A stretch of DNA of 48,553 nucleotides. Origin: Candidatus Blautia merdipullorum (GTDB taxonomy: Bacteria; Bacillota; Clostridia; Lachnospirales; Lachnospiraceae). The position numbers and the translations under genes are program-made. Under the pieces are notes generated by a model. The model ran no database searches. It was not told the origin of the DNA and saw only the letters and a list, made by a program, of their open reading frames with translations. Within the stretch, counting starts at the first letter, position 1, and every line of letters starts with the position of its first letter. Below are positions 16,918 to 25,731 of the stretch, in pieces. The stretch lies in contig DWYL01000061.1 in the NCBI GenBank assembly GCA_019118685.1, forward strand, positions 1 to 48,553, written 5' to 3'.

Positions 16918-16945
16918 TTGAAAAATCCTGTATTTCTGTTAAAAT
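16918..16945 (+). promoter_or_regulatory. Putative promoter of gpmI
   Basis: TTGAAA (16918-16923), a 16-bp spacer and TAAAAT (16940-16945), 50 bases before the gpmI start. Confidence 0.55.
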
Positions 16946-16995
16946 AATAATCGGACATAAGGAATATAGAAATTTGAGATAAAGGAGAAATCGCC

Positions 16996-18537
16996 ATGAG
17001 TAAAAAACCAACCGTATTAATGATTCTTGATGGATATGGCCTGAACGATAACTGTGAGGCCAATGCCGTATGCGAAGGGAAAACACCCATCATGGATCAG
17101 TTGATGTCTCAGTGCCCCTTTGTAAAAGGAAATGCCAGCGGAATGGCTGTAGGTCTTCCTGAGGGACAAATGGGAAATTCTGAAGTAGGACATCTGAACA
17201 TGGGCGCAGGCCGTATTGTATATCAGGAGCTTACCAGGATCACCAAAGAGATTCAGGACGGAGATTTCTTTAAGAACGAGGCTCTTTTAAAAGCCGTTCA
17301 TAATGCAAAGGAAAACAATGCTTCCCTTCATCTTTTCGGACTTCTTTCCGACGGAGGCGTTCACAGCCATAATACACATCTGTACGGACTTTTGGAACTG
17401 GCCAAAAGAGAAGGCCTTGAGAAAGTGTTTGTTCACTGCTTCCTGGACGGAAGAGATACTCCTACCACAGGAGGAAAAGGCTATATCCAGGAATTAAATG
17501 ATAAGATGAAAGAGATCGGCGTAGGACAGGTGGCTTCCGTAATGGGACGTTACTATGCCATGGACAGAGATAACCGCTGGGACCGTGTGGAACTGGCATA
17601 CAAAGCTCTTACAAAGGGCGAAGGCGTTCAGGCAGAGTGCCCGGTATGCGCTGTAAAGGCTTCTTATGAAGAAGGAAAGACAGATGAGTTTGTAGTTCCT
17701 ACTGTGATCGTAAAAGACGGACAGCCGGTGGGAACCATCCAGGATAAAGATTCCGTGATCTTCTTTAACTTCCGCCCGGACAGAGCAAGAGAGATCACCA
17801 GAGCTTTCTGCGCGGATGAATTTGACGGATTTGAGAGAGAGAAGAGACTGGATCTTACCTATGTGTGCTTCACAGAATATGATCCTACTATCCCAAATAC
17901 AGAAGTGGCCTTCCACAAGGTTTCCATTCAGAATACTTTTGGGGAATTTCTTGCAGCCAACGGACTGAAACAGGCCCGTATCGCAGAGACAGAGAAATAT
18001 GCCCATGTAACTTTCTTCTTCAATGGAGGAGTTGAGGAACCTAATGAAGGAGAGGACAGGATCCTGGTAAAATCTCCAAAAGTAGCTACTTACGACCTGA
18101 AACCGGAAATGAGCGCCTATGAGGTATGCGATAAACTGGTAGAGGCTATTAAATCCGGAAAATATGATGTGATCATCATTAACTTCGCAAATCCGGATAT
18201 GGTAGGACACACAGGTGTGGAAGCAGCGGCCGTCAAAGCCATCGAGACAGTAGATGAGTGCGTGGGCAGAGCTGTAGAAGCTATCAAAGAAGTGAACGGC
18301 CAGATGTTTATCTGTGCAGACCACGGCAATGCCGAGCAGCTTGTGGACTATGAAACCGGCGCTCCTTTTACCGCGCACACAACAAATCCGGTGCCCTTTA
18401 TCCTGGTAAATGCAGATCCTTCTTACACATTAAGAGAAGGGGGCTGCCTGGCAGATATCGCACCTACATTAATTGAAATGATGGGCATGGAACAGCCTGC
18501 GGAAATGACAGGAAAATCTCTGCTGATCAAGAAATAA
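16996..18537 (+). CDS. gpmI: 2,3-bisphosphoglycerate-independent phosphoglycerate mutase
   Basis: 513 residues, the normal length. It interconverts 3- and 2-phosphoglycerate using two manganese ions and a phosphoserine. Motifs are [11 protein letters not shown] (first metal site), [17 protein letters not shown] with the catalytic serine, [43 protein letters not shown], and the second metal site [12 protein letters not shown] plus [16 protein letters not shown] lies before the ATG at 16996. It stands apart from gap-pgk-tpiA by 5.7 kb of unrelated genes. Codon bias is strong, as in the other glycolytic genes. A terminator-like hairpin follows directly. Confidence 0.97.
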   Translation: MSKKPTVLMILDGYGLNDNCEANAVCEGKTPIMDQLMSQCPFVKGNASGMAVGLPEGQMGNSEVGHLNMGAGRIVYQELTRITKEIQDGDFFKNEALLKAVHNAKENNASLHLFGLLSDGGVHSHNTHLYGLLELAKREGLEKVFVHCFLDGRDTPTTGGKGYIQELNDKMKEIGVGQVASVMGRYYAMDRDNRWDRVELAYKALTKGEGVQAECPVCAVKASYEEGKTDEFVVPTVIVKDGQPVGTIQDKDSVIFFNFRPDRAREITRAFCADEFDGFEREKRLDLTYVCFTEYDPTIPNTEVAFHKVSIQNTFGEFLAANGLKQARIAETEKYAHVTFFFNGGVEEPNEGEDRILVKSPKVATYDLKPEMSAYEVCDKLVEAIKSGKYDVIIINFANPDMVGHTGVEAAAVKAIETVDECVGRAVEAIKEVNGQMFICADHGNAEQLVDYETGAPFTAHTTNPVPFILVNADPSYTLREGGCLADIAPTLIEMMGMEQPAEMTGKSLLIKK

Positions 18538-18544
18538 ATAATAT

Positions 18545-18569
18545 ACAGGCATGATATTCGGCCTGTTTT
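18545..18569 (+). terminator. Terminator of gpmI
   Basis: ACAGGC (18545-18550) pairs with GCCTGT (18561-18566) across a 10-base loop and is followed by a short T-run. The stem is short, so efficiency may be modest. Confidence 0.6.
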
Positions 18570-18576
18570 GCAAGGG

Positions 18577-18631
18577 GCTGTCGCATTCGTCATATGTCAG
18601 GAATATTCTTGATTTTGATTAATGCGGCGGC
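18577..18631. repeat. Short palindromic repeat, internally deleted relative of the 48 kb element
   Basis: The ends GCTGTCGCATT and AATGCGGCGGC form an 11-bp stem with one mismatch and one wobble. Its left arm matches 24 of 31 bases of 48023-48053, and its AATATTCTTGATTTTGATT (18602-18620) matches 18 of 19 bases at 48135-48153. The middle of the longer element is missing. It lies in the spacer after gpmI and encodes nothing convincing. Confidence 0.7.
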
Positions 18632-18697
18632 TTCTTTTTCTATACTTACTAAATTTAAGCTTTTCAGAGACGGGGAATTTTGTGGAGTATTCCGGTA

Positions 18698-18726
18698 TTG
18701 TTTTTTTGAATCTCTGATGCTATGAT
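18698..18726 (+). promoter_or_regulatory. Putative promoter of the small surface protein-eno unit
   Basis: TTGTTT (18698-18703), a 17-bp spacer and TATGAT (18721-18726). It would give a leader of about 200 bases before the proposed start at 18935. Confidence 0.45.
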
Positions 18727-18734
18727 GAAAATAC

Positions 18735-18934
18735 ATCTCAAATAATTTTTTCAAATCCGGCCGTCCGGCCAAAATTCCCAATTATGACGTACAGGATAGC
18801 AGAACAGTGACAAAGAGGAAAGAAATTTATTTCCGCGGCAGCGAGCCAAGGGGACATGTTTGTATGCCCATTTGGAGGCTAAAGTCAGACTTCCAGATTT
18901 TGCACGGTTTTGTTTTCCTGAGAGAGGAGAAACT
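18735..18934 (+). other. Probable structured 5' leader before the surface protein gene
   Basis: No gene is supported in 18632-18934. The leader can form GGAAA/TTTCC (18817-18821 with 18830-18834) and a larger stem joining 18846-18853 (CCAA, GGG) to 18867-18875 (CCC, TTGG). GGCCG-TC-CGGCC occurs near 18757. A candidate TTG start at 18860 would sit in the loop of the larger stem. It matches no riboswitch class that I recognise; it may be a regulatory leader or a dispersed non-coding repeat. Confidence 0.4.
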
Positions 18935-19390
18935 ATAAAAAACAGAAAAAAACGGAAACAATGGATCCTGACGTTGATTCTTCCTCTTTTGTTTGGTTTT
19001 TGCTGTCTGGTATCAGCAGAAGAAAAAAAGGACCTGGATACAGGAGGAAAACTGGAATTATCCGGAGAACCCTTTCCAGGAAAAAACAAGGTTAGGGAAA
19101 GAAGATTCGGGGAATATTATCCATTGGAACAGAAAAAGTATGAAACAGAAATACAGAACAGTGAAGGAAAACAGATAACCAACGAAGAAGTTTGGATAGG
19201 AAACAAGAGAACCTGTTTAGACCATGAGACAAAGGAAAAAGAAACAGGAACGTCTCTGAAGGAATATGGAGAAGAACAGAGCGGGAAAACAGGAGACAGG
19301 ATTTCCTATACAGAACTGCTGCTTCTATGGGTTGTCAGCGGCACCTGCCTTCTGGCTCTGGCATGGAAACAAAAAAGAGGCCAAAAATAA
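18935..19390 (+). CDS. Small secreted, C-terminally anchored protein of unknown function, probable ATA start
   Basis: I do not recognise this protein. Read from the ATA at 18935 it has 151 residues and a textbook signal peptide: a basic start (KNRKKRKQ), hydrophobic WILTLILPLLFGFCCLV, and a probable cleavage before EEKK. About 90 charged, hydrophilic residues follow. The C-terminus has KTGDR, one membrane segment (LLLLWVVSGTCLLALAW) and a basic tail KQKRGQK, like sortase-type or simple membrane anchors, though no LPxTG is present. AGGAG (18925-18929) lies 5 bases before the ATA. The only other upstream start is a TTG at 18860, which would bury the signal peptide behind 25 extra residues. eno begins 15 bases downstream, so they are probably co-transcribed. 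The gene could also be a start-codon mutant. Confidence 0.6.
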   Translation: MKNRKKRKQWILTLILPLLFGFCCLVSAEEKKDLDTGGKLELSGEPFPGKNKVRERRFGEYYPLEQKKYETEIQNSEGKQITNEEVWIGNKRTCLDHETKEKETGTSLKEYGEEQSGKTGDRISYTELLLLWVVSGTCLLALAWKQKRGQK

Positions 19391-19405
19391 TCAGGAGGTA
19401 TTGCT

Positions 19406-20728
19406 ATGGAACGATATTTGCCAATCAGAAAAGTATATGGAAGAGAAGTACTGGACTCCAGAGGAAATCCTACGGTGGAGGTAGAAGTCACGGTAGGAGA
19501 GGGAATCGTGGGCAAAGAAGGTTATACGGGCAGAGCCATTGTGCCTTCCGGCGCTTCTACAGGAAAGTTTGAAGCCCTGGAACTGAGAGACGGAGACGCC
19601 CGCTATCAGGGGCAGGGTGTGCAGAAAGCGGTCGGCAATGTAAACGGCAGGCTGGCCGATGCTGTTCTGGGGGAAAATGCTCTGGATCAGAGTCAGATCG
19701 ATAGACTGATCTTGGAAGCGGACGGAACAGAAAATAAGGAAGAACTGGGAGCAAACGCTATGCTGGGCGTCTCTCTGGCAGTGGCCGATGCAGCGGCAAA
19801 AGCCCTTCGCCTGCCCTTATATCAGCATCTGGGAGGATGTATTACAGACCGGATGCCGGTGCCTATGATGAATATTTTAAATGGAGGAAAACATGCGGAT
19901 AATACAGTGGATTTCCAGGAATTTATGATCATGCCTGTGGGAGCCTGCTGTTTCCAGGAAGGCCTCAGGATGTGCGGGGAAACTTACCAGAAACTGAAAT
20001 CTATATTGAAGGAAAAAAATCTGTCCACCGCAGTAGGGGATGAAGGAGGATTTGCTCCGGATGTAAAAGACGCCAGAGAGATCTTCGATTTTATGGGCCT
20101 GGCGGTGAGAGAAGCCGGATATGAACCGGGAAGAGATATCTCCTTTGCTATGGACGCAGCAGCCAGTGAACTTTACCAGGAGGAAGAGAAGGCCTATTAC
20201 TTTCCGGGAGAATCTTCTATGACAGGAAGAAAGATCATCAGGACTGCAGAGGAAATGGTGGACTACTATGAAAAACTTTTGAATGAGTATCCTATTGTTT
20301 CTATAGAAGACGGCCTCTGGGAAGAGGACTGGAAGGGATGGAAATTGATGACAGAGAGACTGGGCAGCAGGGTACAGCTTGTGGGAGATGACCTTTTTGT
20401 AACAAATGTGAAGAGGATCAGTAAGGGGATCAGCGAAAAAGCAGGTAATGCCGTTCTTATTAAAGTAAACCAGATCGGAACTCTCACAGAGGCTGTGGCG
20501 GCGGTGCGGATGACCCAGAAAGCAGGATGGAATCCGGTGATTTCTCACCGTTCAGGAGAAAGTGAGGACACCTTCATTGCCGACCTGGCAGTGGCTATGG
20601 GAGCAGGACAGATCAAGACAGGAGCGCCATGTAGAGGAGAAAGAACAGCCAAATATAACCGGCTGCTGGCGATTGAAGATCGTTTGGGGGATCATGGCTT
20701 ATATATAAGCCCCTGGAAAAAACATTGA
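19406..20728 (+). CDS. eno: Enolase
   Basis: 440 residues. It dehydrates 2-phosphoglycerate to phosphoenolpyruvate. Signatures are the N-terminal [34 protein letters not shown], the lid [46 protein letters not shown], the metal site [21 protein letters not shown], catalytic lysine [11 protein letters not shown] and [17 protein letters not shown]. The ATG at 19406 follows CAGGAGG. It is 15 bases after the small surface protein gene. Codon choice is less biased than in gap, pgk or gpmI (AGG, AGA and GGG codons are frequent), so it may be a second, less expressed enolase; this cannot be settled within the window. Confidence 0.95.
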   Translation: MERYLPIRKVYGREVLDSRGNPTVEVEVTVGEGIVGKEGYTGRAIVPSGASTGKFEALELRDGDARYQGQGVQKAVGNVNGRLADAVLGENALDQSQIDRLILEADGTENKEELGANAMLGVSLAVADAAAKALRLPLYQHLGGCITDRMPVPMMNILNGGKHADNTVDFQEFMIMPVGACCFQEGLRMCGETYQKLKSILKEKNLSTAVGDEGGFAPDVKDAREIFDFMGLAVREAGYEPGRDISFAMDAAASELYQEEEKAYYFPGESSMTGRKIIRTAEEMVDYYEKLLNEYPIVSIEDGLWEEDWKGWKLMTERLGSRVQLVGDDLFVTNVKRISKGISEKAGNAVLIKVNQIGTLTEAVAAVRMTQKAGWNPVISHRSGESEDTFIADLAVAMGAGQIKTGAPCRGERTAKYNRLLAIEDRLGDHGLYISPWKKH

Positions 20729-20738
20729 GAAAAAACGG

Positions 20739-20780
20739 TTGAAATCCTCCTATGCATGTGTTAAACTTGATATGTTTAAC
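20739..20780 (+). promoter_or_regulatory. secG promoter with overlapping palindrome
   Basis: TTGAAA (20739-20744), a 17-bp spacer and TAAACT (20762-20767). A perfect inverted repeat GTTAAAC-N7-GTTTAAC (20760-20780) overlaps the -10 box and the start region, where a repressor could act. Confidence 0.5.
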
Positions 20781-20797
20781 AGGTAGGAGGTGTTACA

Positions 20798-21034
20798 GTG
20801 GAGATATTGAGAATTGTTTTAACAGTTCTTTTCGTTATTGATTGTATAGGACTGACTGTGATCATTCTGATGCAGGAAGGAAAATCTCAGGGACTTGGAA
20901 GCATCGCCGGAATGGCAGAGACCTATTGGGGAAGAAACAAAGGCCGCTCTATGGAAGGTGCTTTGGTGAAGGCTACGCGGATCATGGGCATTTTGTTTTT
21001 CGTGCTGGCTTTAGTATTAAATCTGAATTTTTAA
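20798..21034 (+). CDS. secG: Preprotein translocase subunit SecG
   Basis: 78 residues with two membrane segments (about 3-23 and 56-77) and the SecG motif LTVIILMQEGKSQGLGSIAGMAETYWGRNKGRSMEG between them. SecG is the accessory subunit of the SecYEG channel. The start is GTG at 20798, with TAGGAGG upstream. It precedes rnr and smpB, the usual Gram-positive order secG-rnr-smpB, though a terminator-like hairpin separates it from rnr. A second secretion-linked gene, yajC, lies at 46012. Confidence 0.94.
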   Translation: MEILRIVLTVLFVIDCIGLTVIILMQEGKSQGLGSIAGMAETYWGRNKGRSMEGALVKATRIMGILFFVLALVLNLNF

Positions 21035-21040
21035 GGACGA

Positions 21041-21084
21041 GGCTGCTGCATTAAACGGGAGAGGTTTAGTGGGGCAGCCTTTTT
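21041..21084 (+). terminator. Terminator or attenuator between secG and rnr
   Basis: GGCTGC (21041-21046) pairs with GCAGCC (21074-21079), with an inner ATTAAAC/GTTTAGT pairing, followed by five T residues. Because rnr has no obvious promoter in the 26 bases left before its ribosome binding site, partial read-through is likely. Confidence 0.75.
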
Positions 21085-21110
21085 ATTCATGATTCCTTAA
21101 GGAGGCAAAA

Positions 21111-23315
21111 TTGAAGAAAAATCAACAGACTAAAAAAAGAAAAAAAATGGTATATGATCTTATCTGCTGTAAAGAGTACCAGCCAATGAGAGCGAAGGAA
21201 CTGGCTGTGCTGCTCCAGGTGCCTGCCGGAAAAAGAGATCAGCTCCATGAAATTTTAGATATGCTTCTGGAAGAAGGAAAAATCACGGTAAATAAAAGAG
21301 GCAGATATGAAGCAGTAAGAACTTCTAATAAAAAAGAGCAGGAGAAAAAAGAAGAAAAGAAAACGGGAAAAGAAAAAAAGAAGAAAGACCGGGAAAAATA
21401 TCTCACAGGTATCTTCATCGGACATGCAAAAGGTTTTGGTTTTGTGGAACTTTCAGAGGAAGAAGGTGAAGACGTCTATATTCCAGAAGAAGAAACCGGA
21501 GGGGCCTTTCACGGCGACCGGGTACAGATCATCCTGAAAAAAGAAGAAAAAGGAGGAAAACGCCGGGAAGGCCGGGTGGTAAAGGTTCTGGAAAGAGGAA
21601 CCAGGGAGATCGTAGGCACTTTTCAGGAGTCTTCCGGATTTGGTTTTGTTGTGCCGGATAATCAGAGATTTGTAAGAGATATTTTCATACAGAGGGAAAA
21701 CTTTCTTGGAGCTAAAGACCAGGACAAGGTTGTCGTAGAGGTGCGGGATTACGGCACCAGAAAAAGATCCCCGGAAGGGAAGATCATCCAGGTTCTGGGA
21801 AGCCTTGATGAAAAGGGCATTGATGTGCTCAGTGTGGCAAAAAGCTGCGGACTGCCTATGGAATTTCCGGAAAAGGTATTAAACCAGGCTGAAAGGATCC
21901 GGGACTCTCTGAATGAAGGAGACTTTTATGGACGTCTGGATCTGCGGGATGTGACTATGGTCACTATAGATGGAGAGGATGCCAAAGATTTAGACGATGC
22001 AGTTTCTCTGTCAAAGGAAGGAAATCTATTTCACCTTGGGGTGCATATTGCAGATGTGAGCAATTACGTCCAGTATAACAGCGCCCTGGATCGGGAGGCT
22101 TTAAAAAGAGGAACCAGTGTATATCTGGTAGACCGGGTGATTCCTATGCTGCCTCAGAAGCTTTCCAACGGCATTTGTTCCTTAAATGCCGGAGAAGACC
22201 GCCTGGCTCTCAGCTGTCTTATGGATATAGATGAAAAGGGAAAAGTGGTTTCTCATGGGATCGCAGAGACGGTGATCCATGTGAATGAAAGGATGACTTA
22301 TACAGATGTAAAGAAAATCCTCCAAAAAGAAGATGAAAAAGTATCAGAACGATATAAAGAACTTTTGCCTATGTTTTTCCAGATGGAGGAGCTTTCTGCC
22401 CTTTTAAGGAAAAGAAGGAAAAAAAGAGGCGCCATTGACTTTGATTTCCCGGAGAGCAAGGTAGAATTGGACGAAAATGGAAAACCTGTAAGGATCTACC
22501 CCTATGAACAGAATGTGGCCACCGGGATTATCGAGGACTTTATGCTGGCAGCTAACGAAACGGTGGCTCAGGAATATGCTCAGGCAGAGCTTCCTTTTGT
22601 TTACCGGACCCATGAAAATCCCGATATGGAAAAAATGGAGCCGGTGCTGGAACTGGTACACCGGGCCGGGGTAAAGGTTAAAAAGAGCAAAGAGGAGATA
22701 CGTCCTAAGGAAGTCCAGAAGATTTTAAAAGAGCTGGACGGAAAAGAATCGGAGGCTTTTTTCTCCCGTCTGATCCTTCGTTCTATGAAACAGGCCAAGT
22801 ATACTACAGAGTGTACGGGCCATTTTGGACTGGCGGCCAGATATTATTGTCATTTTACCTCTCCTATCCGCCGATACCCGGATCTTCAGATCCACAGGAT
22901 CATCAAAGAGAATCTCCGGGGAAAGATGACAGAAGCAAAAATCCGCCATTATCAGGAAATTCTGGATGAAGTGGCCAGACAGTCCAGCGCTATGGAACGG
23001 AGAGCGGAGGAAGCTGAACGGGAAACCATAAAAATGAAGAAAGCAGAATATATGGAAAGTCAGATAGGACAAGTTTATGAAGGCATAATCTCTGGAGTGA
23101 CAGACTGGGGATTTTATGTAGAACTGGAAAATACGGTAGAAGGACTGGTCCATGTAAATTCCCTTACAGATGACTATTATATATATGATAATTCCCGTTA
23201 CACGCTGACAGGAGAGAAAAAGAAAAAAAGTTTTGCTATCGGACAAAAAGTGAAAGTCCGGGTAGCCCAGGCAGATGCCGGGGAACGGACTGTGGATTTT
23301 GTCCTGGCAGATTAA
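21111..23315 (+). CDS. rnr: Ribonuclease R
   Basis: 734 residues. A 3'-5' exoribonuclease of the RNase II/R family that degrades structured RNA and works with trans-translation. An N-terminal winged-helix region (about 10-70) leads into a very lysine-rich linker, cold-shock domains (about 98-230), the RNB catalytic domain (about 250-580) with DGEDAKDLDDAVSL supplying the metal-binding aspartates, and a C-terminal S1 domain (about 645-730, GQVYEGIISGVTDWGFYVEL). The start is TTG at 21111 with a strong TAAGGAGG 5 bases upstream. smpB begins 18 bases after its stop, and the two are surely co-transcribed. A basic C-terminal tail, typical in enterobacteria, is absent. Confidence 0.95.
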   Translation: MKKNQQTKKRKKMVYDLICCKEYQPMRAKELAVLLQVPAGKRDQLHEILDMLLEEGKITVNKRGRYEAVRTSNKKEQEKKEEKKTGKEKKKKDREKYLTGIFIGHAKGFGFVELSEEEGEDVYIPEEETGGAFHGDRVQIILKKEEKGGKRREGRVVKVLERGTREIVGTFQESSGFGFVVPDNQRFVRDIFIQRENFLGAKDQDKVVVEVRDYGTRKRSPEGKIIQVLGSLDEKGIDVLSVAKSCGLPMEFPEKVLNQAERIRDSLNEGDFYGRLDLRDVTMVTIDGEDAKDLDDAVSLSKEGNLFHLGVHIADVSNYVQYNSALDREALKRGTSVYLVDRVIPMLPQKLSNGICSLNAGEDRLALSCLMDIDEKGKVVSHGIAETVIHVNERMTYTDVKKILQKEDEKVSERYKELLPMFFQMEELSALLRKRRKKRGAIDFDFPESKVELDENGKPVRIYPYEQNVATGIIEDFMLAANETVAQEYAQAELPFVYRTHENPDMEKMEPVLELVHRAGVKVKKSKEEIRPKEVQKILKELDGKESEAFFSRLILRSMKQAKYTTECTGHFGLAARYYCHFTSPIRRYPDLQIHRIIKENLRGKMTEAKIRHYQEILDEVARQSSAMERRAEEAERETIKMKKAEYMESQIGQVYEGIISGVTDWGFYVELENTVEGLVHVNSLTDDYYIYDNSRYTLTGEKKKKSFAIGQKVKVRVAQADAGERTVDFVLAD

Positions 23316-23333
23316 AGAGCAGGAGGTTTAGAG

Positions 23334-23804
23334 ATGGCTAAAGAAGCAGGGATTCGTCTGATCGCCAATAATAAAAAGGCTTATCACGATTACTTTATAG
23401 AAGATACTTATGAAGCAGGGATCGAACTGGTGGGAACTGAGGTGAAGTCTCTGCGGATGGGAAGATGCAGTATTAAGGAATCCTTTGTCCAGATCGAGAA
23501 AGGGGAAGTTTTTGTATGGGGCATGCATATCAGCCCCTATGAAAAGGGAAATATATTTAATAAAGATCCCCTCAGGGTGAGGAAGCTTCTCCTCCATTCC
23601 TATGAGATCAGAAAGATAGAGGGAAAAATACGGGAAAAGGGCTATACTTTAGTACCCTTAAAGGTTTACTTTAAAGGCAGTCTTGTAAAGGTAGAGATCG
23701 GAGTCGCCAAAGGAAAGAAACTTTATGACAAGCGTCAGGACATTGCAAAGAAAGATCAGCGCAGAGAAGCAGAGAGAGACTTTAAGGTGAAGAATCTCTA
23801 TTAA
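23334..23804 (+). CDS. smpB: SsrA-binding protein SmpB
   Basis: 156 residues. SmpB binds tmRNA and guides it into stalled ribosomes. The family core [32 protein letters not shown] is complete. [29 protein letters not shown] and the basic C-terminal helix ([24 protein letters not shown]) follow; that helix enters the mRNA channel. AGGAGG lies before the ATG at 23334. It follows rnr, and its RNA partner ssrA is encoded in this same window at 34895, so both parts of the system lie within 12 kb. Confidence 0.97.
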   Translation: MAKEAGIRLIANNKKAYHDYFIEDTYEAGIELVGTEVKSLRMGRCSIKESFVQIEKGEVFVWGMHISPYEKGNIFNKDPLRVRKLLLHSYEIRKIEGKIREKGYTLVPLKVYFKGSLVKVEIGVAKGKKLYDKRQDIAKKDQRREAERDFKVKNLY

Positions 23805-23836
23805 AATACTATTGAATAGAAAGGAAGACAGGACTT

Positions 23837-25510
23837 ATGAAATTTAAAGACATGCCCTATGAGAGAATTGATTTTGAAAAAGCAAAAGAGGAGCTTAAAG
23901 GATTGATCACAGCTTTGAAAGAAGCGAAAGACGGAGAAGAGCAGTTTGAGATCCATAAGAAATATTATGCCCTGACAGACCGGGTTTCTACTCAGGCCAC
24001 TCTTTGTTCTATCCGTCATTCGATAGATACTGCAGATAAGTTTTACCAGGAAGAACAGGACTATTATGATCAGGAGACGCCGGCTTATTCTAATCTCTGC
24101 GTAGCTTATCAGAAGGAGCTTTATGCCTCTCCTTTCCGGAAAGTTCTGGAAGAGAAAATCGGACCGGTGGCTTTTAAGAACATAGAGATTGCCATGAAAT
24201 CTGTATCTGACGAGGTGATCCCTCTTATGCAGGAAGAAAACGCGCTGGTGACAGAATATGAAAAACTTCTGGCAGGAGCTAAGATCGACTGGGAAGGCGA
24301 GACCTTGAACCTTTCTTTGCTGACACCGTATTTGAAAAGCAAAGATCCCAAAGTGAGAAGGAAAGCCTGTGAGAAACAGAATGAATTCTTCCTCAGCATA
24401 GAGGATAAGCTGGATGATCTCTATGACAGACTGGTAAAGAACCGGACTCTTCAGGCAAAGAAACTGGGATTTGAGACTTATACCCCGCTGGGATATCTGC
24501 GGATGCAGAGAAACTGCTACGGAAGAGAGGAGGTAGAGAACCTCCGCCGCCAGGTAAAAGAAGCATTCGTTCCCTTTGCAGAAAGTCTTTACGAAAAAAG
24601 AAGGAAACGTCTTGGACTGGAACATATGACTTACTCAGATGAGCAGGTATACGGTCCAAATGGCAGTCCAAGCCCCAAGGGAACGCCTGAAGAGATCCTG
24701 GCTGCAGGACAGCGAATGTATGAAGAGTTGTCCCCGGAGACAAAGGAATTCTTTGATTTTATGATGGAGAATGAGCTTCTGGATGTTTTTGGACGAAAGA
24801 CAAAGGCAGTGGGAGGGTATATGACATACCTGCCGGATTATAAAGCGCCTTTTATTTTTGCAAACTTTAACGGGACCAGCGGAGACGTGGATGTGATGAC
24901 CCATGAGTGCGGCCACGCTTTTCAGGGATATCTTGCGGCGGCAGATCCTATCCGGGAACATGCGGATATCGGAATGGAAACCGCAGAGATCCATTCTATG
25001 TCCATGGAATTCTTTACAGAGCCCTGGTATCATCTGTTTTTCGATAAGGATACGACAGAGGACTACACCCGTATGCACCTGGAGGAGGCTGTCATGTTTG
25101 TCCCCTATGGCTGTATGGTGGATGAATTTCAGCATGAGGTTTACGACCATCCGGAAATGAGCCCTGCAGAGCGGAAAGAAGTGTGGAAAAAGCTGGAAAA
25201 GATATATAAACCTCATATGGATTATGACGGCCTGCCATTCTTTGAAAAAGGAGCTTTCTGGCAGAAGCAGCATCATATTTACAGCTTCCCTCTGTACTAT
25301 ATTGATTATGTCATCGCCCAGCTCTGTGCCTTTGAGTATAAGGCCTGGATGGACAGAGATTATCCGGCAGCCTGGAAGAGCTACCTGAAATTATGCAGGA
25401 TGTCCGCTTCAAAGTTTCATACAGAGCTCCTGAAGGAGGCTGGGATCGATTCTCCCTTTGCTGACGGGACTATCCGCAAAATTGTGGAAAATCTGGAAAA
25501 AGAGGTCTAG
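23837..25510 (+). CDS. M3-family oligoendopeptidase (PepF type)
   Basis: 557 residues. A zinc metallopeptidase that cleaves short cytosolic peptides. The zinc motif HECGH is at residues 356-360 (DVMTHECGHAFQGY), followed by the second-ligand region ETAEIHSMSMEFF. It has no signal peptide, so it should act in the cytosol. AAAGGAAG precedes the ATG at 23837. It follows smpB by 32 bases and may be co-transcribed. The oligopeptide importer encoded just downstream (25.7-31.6 kb) would bring in suitable substrates. It belongs to the shorter PepF-like group usual in Clostridia; exact specificity is unknown. Confidence 0.92.
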   Translation: MKFKDMPYERIDFEKAKEELKGLITALKEAKDGEEQFEIHKKYYALTDRVSTQATLCSIRHSIDTADKFYQEEQDYYDQETPAYSNLCVAYQKELYASPFRKVLEEKIGPVAFKNIEIAMKSVSDEVIPLMQEENALVTEYEKLLAGAKIDWEGETLNLSLLTPYLKSKDPKVRRKACEKQNEFFLSIEDKLDDLYDRLVKNRTLQAKKLGFETYTPLGYLRMQRNCYGREEVENLRRQVKEAFVPFAESLYEKRRKRLGLEHMTYSDEQVYGPNGSPSPKGTPEEILAAGQRMYEELSPETKEFFDFMMENELLDVFGRKTKAVGGYMTYLPDYKAPFIFANFNGTSGDVDVMTHECGHAFQGYLAAADPIREHADIGMETAEIHSMSMEFFTEPWYHLFFDKDTTEDYTRMHLEEAVMFVPYGCMVDEFQHEVYDHPEMSPAERKEVWKKLEKIYKPHMDYDGLPFFEKGAFWQKQHHIYSFPLYYIDYVIAQLCAFEYKAWMDRDYPAAWKSYLKLCRMSASKFHTELLKEAGIDSPFADGTIRKIVENLEKEV

Positions 25511-25580
25511 GATATATTGCCATGAGGAGATAGATGTCTTTGGTAAAAACACACAAAATACACAATTTTGGCGGAAATGG

Positions 25581-25608
25581 TTGACAAAAATGCAGATTCT
25601 ATTATAAT
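25581..25608 (+). promoter_or_regulatory. Strong promoter of the opp operon
   Basis: Perfect TTGACA (25581-25586), a 16-bp spacer and perfect TATAAT (25603-25608). The leader of about 115 bases contains CTATAGTA twice; no recognised operator was found. Confidence 0.85.
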
Positions 25609-25731
25609 AAAGAGGATTGTTCAATCGCTATAGTAGACTTATATGGTATGGTTTTCTATAGTAAAGTAAAGAAGCAGAAAAGATAATTTTAGACTTCAGG
25701 ATTGAGACATCAGAAAGGGAGGAATTCTAAG

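Noticed and set aside
18590-18781. 63-codon minus-strand open frame in the gpmI spacer
   Set aside because: It runs through the palindromic repeat, has no ribosome binding site worth noting and resembles no known protein.
18735-18934. Cyclic-di-GMP (GEMM) or cobalamin riboswitch in the surface-protein leader
   Set aside because: GGCTAAAG loosely recalls part of GEMM, but the conserved GACGCAAAG core and the cobalamin box are absent.
18751-19089. 112-codon minus-strand open frame
   Set aside because: It overlaps the leader and signal-peptide region of the plus-strand gene, has no recognisable domain, and is best read as a shadow of non-coding or opposite-strand sequence.
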